Source: Streptomyces fildesensis | GTDB lineage: Bacteria > Actinomycetota > Actinomycetes > Streptomycetales > Streptomycetaceae | Length of the DNA stretch: 64,000 nt | Direction of reading: 5' to 3' | Assembly (NCBI RefSeq): GCF_016107395.1 | Contig: NZ_JAAIKO010000009.1 | Span: 166,909 to 230,908 of the forward strand | Part shown: piece after piece, positions 26,428-35,833 of the stretch | How the letters are laid out: the number at the start of each line of letters is the position of its first letter | Numbering within the stretch: the stretch's first letter is position 1 | Made by a program: the position numbers and the translations under genes | The notes under the pieces: model-generated | What the model was told of the DNA's origin: nothing | Seen by the model: the letters and a program-made list of their open reading frames with translations, nothing else | Databases searched by the model: none

Positions 26428-27279
26428 GTGGCATCCGGCAAGAAGTCCCGAACGAGTGCCCCACGTCAGGAGCGGCTGCCGCGGCGGCTGTACGAGAGCG
26501 AGCTGCTCAGGCTGCAGACGGAACTGGTCAAGCTGCAGGAGTGGGTGCGTGCCGAGGGCGTCCGGCTGGTCGTGGTCTTCGAGGGACGTGACGCGGCCGG
26601 CAAGGGCAGCACCATCAAGCGCGTCACCGAGCGCCTCAATCCGCGGGTCGCCCGGATCGCCGCGCTCCCCGCGCCGACCGAGCGCGAGCGCACCCAGTGG
26701 TACTTCCAGCGCTATGTCGAGCAGCTGCCCGCCGCCGGGGAGATCGTGCTGTTCGACCGCAGCTGGTACAACCGCGCGGGGGTCGAGCACGTCATGGGGT
26801 TCTGCACCAAGGAGGAGTACGGACGCTTCCTGCACCAGTGCCCGATCTTCGAGCGGATGCTGGTCGAGGACGGCATCCTGCTGCGCAAGTACTGGTTCTC
26901 GGTGAGCGACGCCGTGCAGGAGGAGCGCTTCCGTGCCCGGCTCGAAGATCCCACCCGGCGCTGGAAGTTGTCACCGATGGACCTGGAGTCCGTCACCCGG
27001 TGGGAGGCGTATTCGCGGGCCAAGGACGAGATGTTCGTGCACACCGACATCCCCGAGGCGCCCTGGAACGTCGTCGCCAGTGACGACAAGCGCAGCGCGC
27101 GGATCAACATGATCAACGATCTGCTGTCGGCGATCCCGTACCGCGAGGTGACGCGGCCGACGCTGGAACTGCCCCAGCGCCCGCCGTCCACCGGCTACGA
27201 GCGGCCGCCACGCGATCTCCAGACCTACGTATCCGACCACGCGGCCGCCCTGGGGCGGGGCGAAGGGGGATCCGGCTGA
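26428..27279 (+). CDS. ppk2: Polyphosphate kinase 2 (class I PPK2)
   Basis: 283 aa from GTG 26428, chosen because GGAGG lies six bases before it (ATG 26416 is also in frame). Walker A EGRDAAGKGSTIKR (about 55), Walker B/lid LFDRSWYNRAG (about 112) and the class-I signature RRWKLSPMDLESVTRW (about 180) are intact. The enzyme transfers phosphate between polyphosphate and nucleotides, usually making GTP or ATP from NDP. It is divergent from the adh-usp pair; the grouping suggests an energy-stress response. Confidence 0.93.
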   Translation: MASGKKSRTSAPRQERLPRRLYESELLRLQTELVKLQEWVRAEGVRLVVVFEGRDAAGKGSTIKRVTERLNPRVARIAALPAPTERERTQWYFQRYVEQLPAAGEIVLFDRSWYNRAGVEHVMGFCTKEEYGRFLHQCPIFERMLVEDGILLRKYWFSVSDAVQEERFRARLEDPTRRWKLSPMDLESVTRWEAYSRAKDEMFVHTDIPEAPWNVVASDDKRSARINMINDLLSAIPYREVTRPTLELPQRPPSTGYERPPRDLQTYVSDHAAALGRGEGGSG

Positions 27280-27401
27280 ACCGGCGGCGCTCCCTCGGCT
27301 GAAGGCGGGATCCGGCACTCGAACGGGCTGGGTACCGCCGTCTCGCAGGCTGGAGCGGCGGACTCCTTGAGCGTCTGTCATAACGGTGGTCGGCGGACAC
27401 C

Positions 27402-27857
27402 TCACTCAGGAACGACGACGACCGGGCACGGTGCGTGCTGGACACAGTGCCGGCTGACCGAGCCGAGGAGGATGCCGGCGAAGGTGCCGTGCCCCCGGCT
27501 GCCCACGGTCAGCAGCTGCGCTCCGGCCGCGGCCTCCAGGAGCACCTCTGCCGGATGCCCCTGCACCACTCGGGCGAGTACCTCGACGGGCCGGTCGACC
27601 TGTCCGGCCACGTCGGCGATGGCTGCGTCGAGGTTCTTGCGGACGCTGGCCGGGATCTCACTGATGTCGATCACTCCGGGCGCCCAGCCATAGCTGTAGA
27701 CGTAGGTGTCGGGGTTCTGCCATGTGGTGATCGCCTCAACGGTTGCGTCGGTCAGCCGTGCGTAGGTCATCGCCCATTTCAGCGCCGACTTGGAGCACTC
27801 CGATCCGTCGACTCCGACGACCACGCGTCGGGCAAGTTCCGGGGTCTGCTGCGGCAT
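27402..27857 (-). CDS. Single-domain universal stress protein
   Basis: 151 aa. Opens RVVVGVDGSECSKSALKWA and carries an intact ATP-binding motif GSRGHGTFAGILLGSVS (G-2x-G-9x-G-S), so it is probably an ATP-binding Usp, in contrast to the tandem-domain paralogue. ATG 27857 follows CAGGAGATCG. It is convergent with ppk2. Confidence 0.93.
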   Translation of the reverse strand: MPQQTPELARRVVVGVDGSECSKSALKWAMTYARLTDATVEAITTWQNPDTYVYSYGWAPGVIDISEIPASVRKNLDAAIADVAGQVDRPVEVLARVVQGHPAEVLLEAAAGAQLLTVGSRGHGTFAGILLGSVSRHCVQHAPCPVVVVPE

Positions 27858-28090
27858 GGTCGATCTCCTGGGGGTGAGGGCGACCGGCCCGGCTGGGCCG
27901 GGCGCGGTCTGTGTGCGGGGGAGTGCGGGGTGCGCTTCCGGTCTCAATATGCTGTCCCGGGATCCGGGACCGCAGGGGTCCGCAGTCCCGGCGATCCGGG
28001 CCGAACGTCCCTATTTCGAGGGCCCGTTCAGCCGCTCGGTGACGTTCACGCCGCGCTCTGCGGTGCTCAGGTTCGAGGTGCGGTTCGTCG

Positions 28091-28400
28091 TCACACCGGA
28101 CGTCGGCCCCACTCGGGAGCGGTCAACGCCCAGGCCCTTTCCCATTCCGTCATGCGCCGCCGATCGGCACCCCGGCGGACCAGTCCGCGCACCATGACGA
28201 TCGCGAATGCCGCGCAGCCGGCGCCCAGCGCACCACCGACCAACGTCATCGACATGAGCTCTTCGCCAGCCACGGGCGCCGGGACCTGCCGTCCCGTGCG
28301 ATCCAGCCACACCGTGGCCCTCGAACCGCGCAAAGTGGAAGTCGGTATGGCGCGGTAGCGCGTATCCGACACCGAGGTCGCCGGTGGCCGGCGGACCGGC
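28091..28400 (-). pseudogene. C-terminal remnant of an Rv1733c-type membrane protein
   Basis: The last ~90 residues of a minus-strand frame match the C-terminal module of Rv1733c-like actinobacterial membrane proteins. These are a TVWLDRTGRQVPAPVAGEE segment, one membrane helix (about 20 hydrophobic residues), a basic LVRRGADRRRM and the terminal W-x-x-x-x-W motif. The N-terminal membrane helix and soluble domain are missing: further upstream the frame is Arg/Pro-rich and not protein-like. In Mycobacterium this family belongs to the DosR dormancy regulon, which fits the neighbouring usp/ppk2 genes. Confidence 0.55.
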
Positions 28401-28784
28401 TCCGTTCCAGCGTGCAGGCCGTGAATCCGCTGGGGGAGGGGCCGCAGGGCCCTGCCAAGGGCCCGACCGGCCCCATGAAGCCGGCTACTCACGTAGCAAT
28501 GGGCCGCGCTCCGCCCGTCCGACAGCGTCATCTGCCCCGGCGGGATGGCGGCCAACTCGTTTCCTGCGCTCATATATCCGCTGATAAAATTACCCCGTTC
28601 ATGGAAGGAGATCGTGCGCTTATCGCAGCGCACGGTCGCAAATGGGTGGCATTCCTCGATCACCCGAATGCGCCGCATTCCGGATTACGTGACTCCGTAA
28701 TATGCCGGTGACAGAAGTCGGCGCCTCTGTTTGTCGAAGAAGCACCGATTGCGCCACTACCCCCACACAGGAGTTGGCCCCTCG

Positions 28785-30032
28785 ATGACCCTGAATGCCC
28801 CTGTAGTGCCCAATGCACGTACCCTTTCGGCCTGGATCGCGGCGCTGGTCGCGGCGGTCATGGCCGCACTGATGGTCGCCATGACGTCGAGCCCGGCCCA
28901 GGCCATCGCCACACCCGTACCGCTGGCGACGGCGGACAGCTTCGCGGTGTTGTCCGGTGAGTCGGTCACCAACACCGGTCCTTCGGTGATCACCGGAGAC
29001 CTCGGAGTGGATCCGGGTACGTCGATCACCGGTTTTCCGCCCGGCCTGGTGAACGGAGTTCAGCACTCCCATGACGGGGTGGCGCTCCAAGCCAAGAGCG
29101 ACCTGGTCGCGGCCTACAACAACGCCGCCGGTCAGGCCACCAACGGTGCCCTTCCCCCGGACGCCGGCGGCCTGAGGCTGGTCCCGGGCGTCTACACCGC
29201 TTCCTCCACGCTCCACCTGACCGGCACCCTGACCCTGGACGCCCAGGGCGACCCGAACGCCGTCTGGGTTTTCCAGGTCGGCTCCGGTCTGACGACGGCG
29301 TCCGCCAGCCGCGTGCTCCTCGTCAATGGTGCCGCACCGTGCAATGTGTTCTGGCAGGTCGGAAGTTCGGCCACCATCGGCACCAACTCCACCTTCGTGG
29401 GCACCATCATGGCGCTGACGTCGATCAGTGTGACCACGGGTGCGAGCATCGACGGCCGGGCGCTGGCGCGCAACGGCTCGGTGACGCTGGACACCAACAA
29501 GATCACCCGGGCCACGTGTGCGGCCGGCACCGCGGGTGGCGTGATCACCGGTGGTACCGGCGTGATCGCCGGCACGAGTACTGGCGGCACCGCAACCGGC
29601 GGAACCACCTCGGGCGGCCTGATCGCCGGGGTGACCACGGGTGGCACCAACGGCGGTCTGCTCGGCGGCGTCCTGACCGGTGGTGTCATCGGCGGCACTC
29701 CCGGCGGTCTCATCGCCGGTACCACGGGCAGCGCCTCGGTGGGCACCACCGGTAGCCCCACGGCGGGTACCACCGGGAGTCCCACGGCAGGCACCACTGG
29801 CGGCTATCCGGGTGGTGACAACGGAGGGAACAACGGCGGAGAGACCGGCGGCTATCCCGGTGGTGACAACGGCGGCGAGACCGGCGGCTATCCGGGTGGT
29901 GTCAACGGCGGCGAGACCGGTGGCCATGGCTACGGTGACCAGCCTCAGGGTCACGATGACCAGGGCCGGCCGCACGACGTGCACGGCGGCTACGGCGCCG
30001 ATCACGAAGATCAGCACAGCGACTACGCATAG
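28785..30032 (+). CDS. Secreted DUF3494 ice-binding-like protein with Gly/Thr repeat tail
   Basis: 415 aa from ATG 28785 (ACAGGAG upstream). The signal peptide runs to about residue 43 (ending SSPAQA). Residues about 45-245 form a DUF3494 beta-helix: FAVLSGESVTNTGPSVITGD, GLRLVPGVYTASSTLHLTG and AVWVFQVGSGLTTAS are the usual rungs. Residues 250-375 are low complexity, with GG-T repeats, then four copies of GGYPGG-type units. The last ~30 residues are His/Asp rich. The fold is known from ice-binding proteins but is also common in adhesins of warm-habitat actinobacteria, so an anti-freeze role is not implied. No LPxTG anchor. Confidence 0.85.
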   Translation: MTLNAPVVPNARTLSAWIAALVAAVMAALMVAMTSSPAQAIATPVPLATADSFAVLSGESVTNTGPSVITGDLGVDPGTSITGFPPGLVNGVQHSHDGVALQAKSDLVAAYNNAAGQATNGALPPDAGGLRLVPGVYTASSTLHLTGTLTLDAQGDPNAVWVFQVGSGLTTASASRVLLVNGAAPCNVFWQVGSSATIGTNSTFVGTIMALTSISVTTGASIDGRALARNGSVTLDTNKITRATCAAGTAGGVITGGTGVIAGTSTGGTATGGTTSGGLIAGVTTGGTNGGLLGGVLTGGVIGGTPGGLIAGTTGSASVGTTGSPTAGTTGSPTAGTTGGYPGGDNGGNNGGETGGYPGGDNGGETGGYPGGVNGGETGGHGYGDQPQGHDDQGRPHDVHGGYGADHEDQHSDYA

Positions 30033-30293
30033 CACCGAGGCCGGGCCGGGCAGGTGATGCCCACTCGCCCTGCAGATCAGCTAAGTTGCGGCTGATCCCG
30101 CATCCAGCGGAGCGTTGAGTTCTCGGAGCGGTCGTCCGTACGGGCGAGTGGTCCGGGCGGCGCGCGGCGGATCGTCATCGATTCCGCCGCGCGCCGCCGG
30201 CGCGAGCAGGTGCCTTCGGCAGGCATGGACGCAATGGGACACCACGGGCGGGATGCAAAAGGTGTCGATCGTCAGCTTCTTCGCCGCTGAGCC

Positions 30294-31196
30294 TCAGGGC
30301 GGTGGCGGGACATCCTGATGTGCGGAGTCTCCGAACTCCGCTCCGATGTACGACTTGATGACATCAGTGATGAGCTGCCCGGAAGCTACCGGGTCCAGCG
30401 CCCTGGCCTGCAAACTCTCATGGATGACGGCGTAGCGCTGCACGTCGAGGGGTTTCTCCAGGTAGAGATCGCTGGTCAACCCTTCCAGGTACACAACGCT
30501 CCGGTCCGAGTCATCCGCGAACTCGATGATCGAGAACTGCCCCGCCATGCCAGGATGCGCTCCCAACTGGTGCGGGATGACCTGCACGGTGATGTGCGGG
30601 CGACCACCGAGGTCGAGCAGTCGCTCCAACTGCTCCCTCATGACCTCGGAACCGCCCACGACGCGCCGCAGGGCCGACTCGTCCTGCACGACCCACAGGC
30701 GCAACGGGCGGTCCAGCTCGTCGACCCGCCACTGACGGCGCAACCGAACGTGAACCCATGTGTCGATCTGTTCTGCCGTGGCGTGCGGGATCGTTCCTGC
30801 AATAACGGCCCGGGCGTAGGCCGGAGTTTGCAGCAGTTCGGGAATCACCATGGATTGGTAACAGCGGATGGCCACGGCGTCGGTTTCGAGGTCGATGTAG
30901 ACGCTGTGCGGGATATCGCCGTACTCCTTCCACCAGCCTACTTGACCGGATTCCTCGGCCATCCGCATCAGAGCATCGACAACCTGCGGATCCTGAACCC
31001 CGTACACCTCGCAGAGATCGCGGACATCACGTGAGTTGACTCTGCGGCGGCCATTCTCCAGAAGGCTGATCTTTGCTTGCGAGACCAGTAACTGCTTTGC
31101 CACTTGCTGGGCTGTCAAACCCCTGCTCTTTCGAAGCGCGCGAAACTCCGATCCCAGTCGGCGTCTTCCGACAGTGGGATTGACGTGGGGCGACAC
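30294..31196 (-). CDS. XRE-family regulator with DUF5753 domain
   Basis: About 300 aa from GTG 31196 (GGAGG about 11 bases upstream; ATG 31223 also in frame). N-terminal XRE helix-turn-helix: LTAQQVAKQLLVSQAKISLLE (about 27-47). The remainder is the DUF5753 domain (YQSMVIPELLQTPAYARAVI, then FSIIEFADDSDRSVVYLEG). In Streptomyces these regulators, including BldB/AbaA-associated types, usually sit next to a DUF397 gene; none is adjacent here. Target unknown. Confidence 0.9.
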   Translation of the reverse strand: MSPHVNPTVGRRRLGSEFRALRKSRGLTAQQVAKQLLVSQAKISLLENGRRRVNSRDVRDLCEVYGVQDPQVVDALMRMAEESGQVGWWKEYGDIPHSVYIDLETDAVAIRCYQSMVIPELLQTPAYARAVIAGTIPHATAEQIDTWVHVRLRRQWRVDELDRPLRLWVVQDESALRRVVGGSEVMREQLERLLDLGGRPHITVQVIPHQLGAHPGMAGQFSIIEFADDSDRSVVYLEGLTSDLYLEKPLDVQRYAVIHESLQARALDPVASGQLITDVIKSYIGAEFGDSAHQDVPPPP

Positions 31197-31315
31197 AGGA
31201 CAACTACCTCCGCTACAGAACATGGGACCAGCCGCTGGGCAGCCGCATCGGCGACCGCTGAGCGATCCGCCTGCAGATTAGGCGGTCAGGGCTGCAGGAA
31301 CGATCATCTTGCGGC

Positions 31316-31960
31316 GTGTCTCCTTCCAATGGGTGGTTGACAGCGCGTCGTGCCCACCTTCCCGTCGGGGACACCGCGATCCTGATCTCCTGCCTCTACC
31401 TCACCAGCGCGCCGGCCCAGCCCGCCGCCGGGCGCCTCGCCGAGGAGTTCGGGCCCCGGCGGGTCTTCGTCGCAGGCATCGTGCTGAAGTTCACGGCCGG
31501 GGTCGTCGGATCGTCGGCCCACTCGCTGACCGCGCTGATCGTGGCACGGGTGCTGATCGGTGCGGGCACCTCGGCGGGAAATCCGGCGGCGATGCTGCTG
31601 ATACGCCGCCGCGCCGAACAGGCCGGGCACGAGGCCCCACCACGGGGGTGCTCGGCGGACTGTTGATCACCGGCGCCGCCACCGTCGCGGTCGGTCCCGC
31701 CCTTGGCGGGCTGCTGGTCGCCTGGGCGGGCTGGCGGAGTGCCTTCTGGATCAACATTCCGGTCGCGGCCGTCACTCTGATCCTGGTGCTGACCGGGATC
31801 CCACGGGACGCCGACCCCGTGCGTCCCGGCTCGCCGCGCGCTCTCGCCTCCCGCGTCGACTGGCTCGACATGCTGGGCTTCGGCGGCTCGCTCGCCGCCT
31901 TGATGATCTTCCTCTCGGCGCTGCCGCACCTGGACCGGCCCCGCTCGCCGCCGCCCTCGT
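31316..31960 (+). pseudogene. Frameshifted and truncated DHA2-type MFS transporter
   Basis: Two frames together give an MFS segment. From 31316 comes LTSAPAQPAAGRLAEEFGPRR (loop 2-3 signature) and helices to about 31640. The -1 frame then continues with GVLGGLLITGAATVAVGPAL (motif C region) and GWRSAFWINIPVAAVTLIL. The first helix and everything beyond about six helices are missing. The shift lies at a GGGGG run (31644-31648). The gene cannot make a full 12-14 helix transporter. Confidence 0.8.
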
Positions 31961-31971
31961 ACTCGCCGCTG

Positions 31972-32061
31972 CACATCAGCGGCGTGGTGCTGACGACGCT
32001 CCGGCAGGCGGCCGACGAGGACTACCGCCTGTTCGTCCTGGCCGACGCCACCGCTGACCCC
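31972..32061 (+). pseudogene. Isochorismatase-family fragment fused to the MFS remnant
   Basis: About 30 residues in frame with the second half of the MFS remnant read SGVVLTTLRQAADEDYRLF followed by VLADATADP. This is the conserved alpha-helix/strand near the catalytic Cys of isochorismatase-type cysteine hydrolases, with the usual G-V-V-x-(S/T)-T context but the Cys replaced. It looks like the scar of a deletion that joined two genes. Confidence 0.6.
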
Positions 32062-32114
32062 GGGACAGGATCCAGTGCCGGGCGCAATGAAAGGCTGTGG
32101 CGTGGTCCGATTGG

Positions 32115-32639
32115 TCACGCAGGTGCGGCATAGCAATGGACCGTCACCGTCTGGGTCGGACTCCACTGCTGATCGACGGTGGCCAGCAAGCTCCAGCCCA
32201 GGCGTTCGTACAAGGCTGCGGCCGACGTGTCGGAGGCCAGGACGTCGAGGATCGGATGCAGGGCACGCTCGTGGGCGTCCTGCACGGCCCGCTCCATCAG
32301 CAGTGCGCCGATCCCGTGGCCACGAGCGGAAGGCGAGACGAACAACCGGCTGATCACAGCGGTGTCCTCGACGTACACACCCTCGCGGCGGCTCCACAGG
32401 CCAGGTGCCGCATCTCCCGCCCCGCTGCGGGACAGACCGATGTGACCGACTACGCGCCCGTCCAGTTCCGCCACCCAGGCAGCCAGCAGTGCAGGCTGCA
32501 TCAGCCACTCGCCGGGACGGTCGGGCCAGTTCGCCGGATAGCCGTCACCGGAATGGACCTCGGCGAGCACCTCGACACAGTCATCGAGATCAGACGCCTC
32601 GCGCTGCCGAATGCGGCAGGTCGAAGGTTCACCGGCCAT
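32115..32639 (-). CDS. GNAT-family N-acetyltransferase
   Basis: 174 aa, ATG 32639. Acetyl-CoA binding motif A is clear: AVISRLFVSPSARGHGIGALLME (R-G-H-G-I-G, about residues 100-115). It is followed by ASDTSAAALYERLGW (motif B, Tyr general acid). The substrate is not predictable. An isolated gene in the decayed region. Confidence 0.88.
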   Translation of the reverse strand: MAGEPSTCRIRQREASDLDDCVEVLAEVHSGDGYPANWPDRPGEWLMQPALLAAWVAELDGRVVGHIGLSRSGAGDAAPGLWSRREGVYVEDTAVISRLFVSPSARGHGIGALLMERAVQDAHERALHPILDVLASDTSAAALYERLGWSLLATVDQQWSPTQTVTVHCYAAPA

Positions 32640-32715
32640 AGGAACACCCTGTCGATTCACCGAAGCATGAAAGCACATCACGCGACGACGGGACCGACAA
32701 GCCGGACCGGGTGAT

Positions 32716-33354
32716 TCACCGTTCGGGGCGTCTGCGGTGGTAGTGGCCGAGGATGTAGTGGGCGGGGATGAGCGTGATCCAGAACCACATGGCTGCTGCC
32801 GTGTTGACGAAGGCCAAGGGAACGGAGAGGCCGAAGATCAGCACGCTGGAGCCGAGTTGGGCGGTGAAGCCTCGGCGGGCCGCGGCCGCGGATGATGCGG
32901 CGGAGGGGTGCACTTGGCGTTGTGTGAGCAGCAGCAAGGTTGCGTGCACCGCGTGGATCGCGGCCAGAGTGCCCGCGTAGAGGGCGACGGTTTCGGGCTG
33001 AGACGCGTACTCGGCCAGGAGCGCGGTGGGGAAGGGCAGCAGGGCGACCAGGCCGAGGCCGAGGAGGACCAGGCGGGTGATCACGACCGTCTCGGTGGGC
33101 AGCGCGGTGAGGATGCGGCGGTGGTCACGCCAGAATCCGGCGATGAGGCTGAAGCTGAGGGCGAAGGCACCGACGTTGGGAAGCGCATCGCCGAGCGCCT
33201 TATGGAACGCGGCGTCCCCCAGATGCGCGGGGATCGCCACGTTGATGACGAGCAGGGTCATCGCGATGGCATAGATACCGTCCGACAGCGCGATCAGGCG
33301 TGTCGCGCCCAGGTCGCTCTCGTGCGGGTGCGTCGCTGCCACTGGTTCCGTCAT
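32716..33354 (-). CDS. TMEM175-family (DUF1211) potassium channel subunit
   Basis: 212 aa with six membrane helices. Helix 1 carries the family selectivity motif TRLIALSDGIYAIAMTLL (R-x3-FSD-type, here ALSD, about residue 18). Bacterial TMEM175 proteins form leak-like K+ channels as tetramers of six-helix subunits. ATG 33354. It is single and convergent with nothing; the function follows from the family only. Confidence 0.88.
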   Translation of the reverse strand: MTEPVAATHPHESDLGATRLIALSDGIYAIAMTLLVINVAIPAHLGDAAFHKALGDALPNVGAFALSFSLIAGFWRDHRRILTALPTETVVITRLVLLGLGLVALLPFPTALLAEYASQPETVALYAGTLAAIHAVHATLLLLTQRQVHPSAASSAAAARRGFTAQLGSSVLIFGLSVPLAFVNTAAAMWFWITLIPAHYILGHYHRRRPER

Positions 33355-33541
33355 GTCGACGACAGTAGGGCGCTGTGTCCTGGTGGTAGCGCACCCGCCA
33401 CGGTTCGGGCGATGCGTTGCGTCCTGCCCGCGCCGGTGCAGCGACGTCGTTCCGAACCTCGGGCCGGACGACCGTCGCCGCACCGGAGCGGACGTGGCGC
33501 TGCTTCCCGGGCTTCCTGGGCGGAGTGTTATCCGCGGTCGG

Positions 33542-35527
33542 TCATGCGGAGTGCGGCCACCACCGCTGGTCGGTGGAAAAGACCGCGCGCAGGGTGTTGG
33601 TCGCGCAATGGATCTCTCCTTCGGACACATGCGTGGAGAGCAGGTCGTCGACGTAGCGGACCGTGTAGCCGGTGGTGGCGAAGGCCTTGTCGATGGCCTC
33701 GGTGAACACGTCCTTCCCGCCGATCAGCGGACCGAAGGGCTTCGGCGCGACATATTCCCCGTTGTTCAGCACCAGGCCGTTGACCGTGCCGGGGATCAAC
33801 GCGACCGCCTGGTCCATGGCGCGGAGCCGGGCCTCGGCCGCGTCCCTGTCCGGGCCCGGCTTCATGCTTCTGATCTCGCTCTGGAGCATCAGGTAGTCCA
33901 TCGTGCGGGCGGTGAACAAGGCGGGGACCCGCACGATGTCGGCGTCGGTCAGACCCACCTCGCGTTTCAGCACGGCGACGTTCGCGTCGATCCTCTTCGC
34001 GCTGCGGTCGTTGACGTGAAGGAACTGCGGGTCGGCGAGGAACTCGCTGATGCTGCGCTGGTCGACGTGGTCGGTATAGCGCCAGTCCAGCGCCGGCAGC
34101 CCGCCGTGCATGATCTGGCCTCCGTACCCGGCCTTCTTCGCGTCCTGGAGAATCCTCATGCCGCTTCGCGGGTCGGCGACGACCGCGCGCCAGCCGAGGC
34201 GGCTCCCCGGCGCGGGCAGGAACTGGACGAACTCGTCGATGTGGCCGACCGACAGCCATGACGTGTCGAGCGACAGGGGTTTCTGCATGTTCTGCGAGCG
34301 CAGGAAGGTGAGCATCTCCGCGGCGGGGCCCTTCTTCCCGTCCGCGGGATCGCCCCCGATGACGATGCGCCCCGCCGGGTACCCCGGGTACGCGGGGACC
34401 GTCTCCAGGTTGCCCATCGAGTCGTAGGTCGAGTCCTCGTCCGGGGTCGGCACGTGCGCGATGTGCACAGCGGCCACATCGGGCCCGGCGAGTTCGGTGA
34501 ACACGACACGGGAGGCGGCGTGCCGGTTCTCGTTGACGGAGGGGATCAGCACCCGCATCCCGTGCGGTTTGCCGCCGGGGCCGGGGATGGAGGCGTAGCC
34601 CGGCTCGAAGAGGTCCTGCATCCACTGGTCGCCGCCGGTGTCCACCCTGCGCAGCGGAGTGGCGACGCCGTTCGCCTTCACGGCGGCGGCGAGGGCGTCG
34701 GTGAAGGGCTTGCCGGTCTCCGGGTCCTGGTCGTCTGAGGCGAGCGCCTCCTGCAGACGCTGCGTGTTGAGCTGGGTGAGAACGGGTGCCTGTTCGAGGG
34801 CAACGGTGCGAGAGGAGGTCACGCCGTTCGCGGTGACGTCCAGTCGTACGGTGACGCGGCCTGCCCATACGGCGGAGTCCCGGACGATGTCACGCCCTTC
34901 GATGCCCAGCTCGACTCCGGCGCGCAGCTCGGCGGCGCTCAGCTTCGTGTCGGGGCCGACGACTTCCCAGCCGCGGGGCGCCGCACTCTTGGGGCGCTTG
35001 ACGAACAGGCGGACGTGGTCGGCCCCGGCGCCTGGCACGGTGACGCGCCCCGTCGCGGAGGCGGGTGCAGCGGCCCAGGGGGCCGTATGGAGCCGGGCCA
35101 GATCCGCCTCGTCCTGGGCGCCGTTGACCACCGTGTCAGCGGCGTCGTTGCACCCGGCCATGTCACGGTCGGCCTGATACTGCGCCAGCCGATGGGTCCG
35201 CCTCAGCGCGGCGTACTTCCGCTCCGCCGCCTCCTTCTTGGCGGGGTCCTTGGCCTCCTCACGCAGCGCCGCCTCCTGCACCCGGAAGCTCTCGTTGTCG
35301 GCCTGCTCCCGACCGGCGGCATCGACCAGGAGCTCCTTGGAACGGGCCTTGCAGACGCCGGCGTCATCGTCGATGTTGGCCAGGAAGAGCTCAGGCTTCC
35401 CGGGAGGCGTGGCGGCATCGGTCCGGAGGTCCGCCACCGGCGAGGCGGCGGAGGCGGGCACGGCCAGGCCCACCGTGCTGACGGTCAGTGCCCCTGCCAG
35501 AAACAGTTCGCGCGTTCGGAATCTCAT
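33542..35527 (-). CDS. Secreted protein-arginine deiminase (vertebrate PAD-type)
   Basis: 661 aa, ATG 35527. Sec signal peptide (LFLAGALTVSTVGLAVPASA, cleavage near residue 27). The N-terminal ~250 residues include a charged helical segment and a beta-rich domain. The catalytic PAD domain shows the expected residues: Asp in GGDQWMQD (about 305), His and Asp in VGHIDEF (about 425), and Cys in SEGEIHCATNTLR (about 640). The spacing and the terminal HC-x-T-N match animal PAD enzymes, which convert peptidyl-arginine to citrulline with Ca2+. It differs from agmatine/arginine deiminases, which are shorter. It probably modifies host or environmental proteins outside the cell. Confidence 0.88.
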   Translation of the reverse strand: MRFRTRELFLAGALTVSTVGLAVPASAASPVADLRTDAATPPGKPELFLANIDDDAGVCKARSKELLVDAAGREQADNESFRVQEAALREEAKDPAKKEAAERKYAALRRTHRLAQYQADRDMAGCNDAADTVVNGAQDEADLARLHTAPWAAAPASATGRVTVPGAGADHVRLFVKRPKSAAPRGWEVVGPDTKLSAAELRAGVELGIEGRDIVRDSAVWAGRVTVRLDVTANGVTSSRTVALEQAPVLTQLNTQRLQEALASDDQDPETGKPFTDALAAAVKANGVATPLRRVDTGGDQWMQDLFEPGYASIPGPGGKPHGMRVLIPSVNENRHAASRVVFTELAGPDVAAVHIAHVPTPDEDSTYDSMGNLETVPAYPGYPAGRIVIGGDPADGKKGPAAEMLTFLRSQNMQKPLSLDTSWLSVGHIDEFVQFLPAPGSRLGWRAVVADPRSGMRILQDAKKAGYGGQIMHGGLPALDWRYTDHVDQRSISEFLADPQFLHVNDRSAKRIDANVAVLKREVGLTDADIVRVPALFTARTMDYLMLQSEIRSMKPGPDRDAAEARLRAMDQAVALIPGTVNGLVLNNGEYVAPKPFGPLIGGKDVFTEAIDKAFATTGYTVRYVDDLLSTHVSEGEIHCATNTLRAVFSTDQRWWPHSA

Positions 35528-35833
35528 CGCTGGGTGTCCCTCGGATCTGGTGCGTGCGAGGTCCCGCTGCCGGGGAGTACCCGCTTCAGCTTCAGGGACC
35601 GTCTGAAGACAACAAGATCGCCAAAACTTGTCAGGTTCCTGTGAACCGGAGGTCAGCGACTCGTCAGCGGGGACCTTCACGCGCTCAACGTGGGCCAGGA
35701 CGACCGGAACGCCCAGGCTCCCACAGGCTGAATCCACCGTCGCGGAACTGCATCCGCAAGTGGACACTCCAGGCATCAGGACGCAACTGGGGGCTGATGT
35801 GCTGGACCCGCCACGGCACTTTGCGTCCACGAC
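35528..35833. other. Divergent intergenic region between PAD gene and broken hydrolase
   Basis: No gene supported. It must carry the PAD promoter; a locally AT-richer segment near 35605-35645 is the likeliest place. No operator recognised. Confidence 0.4.
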
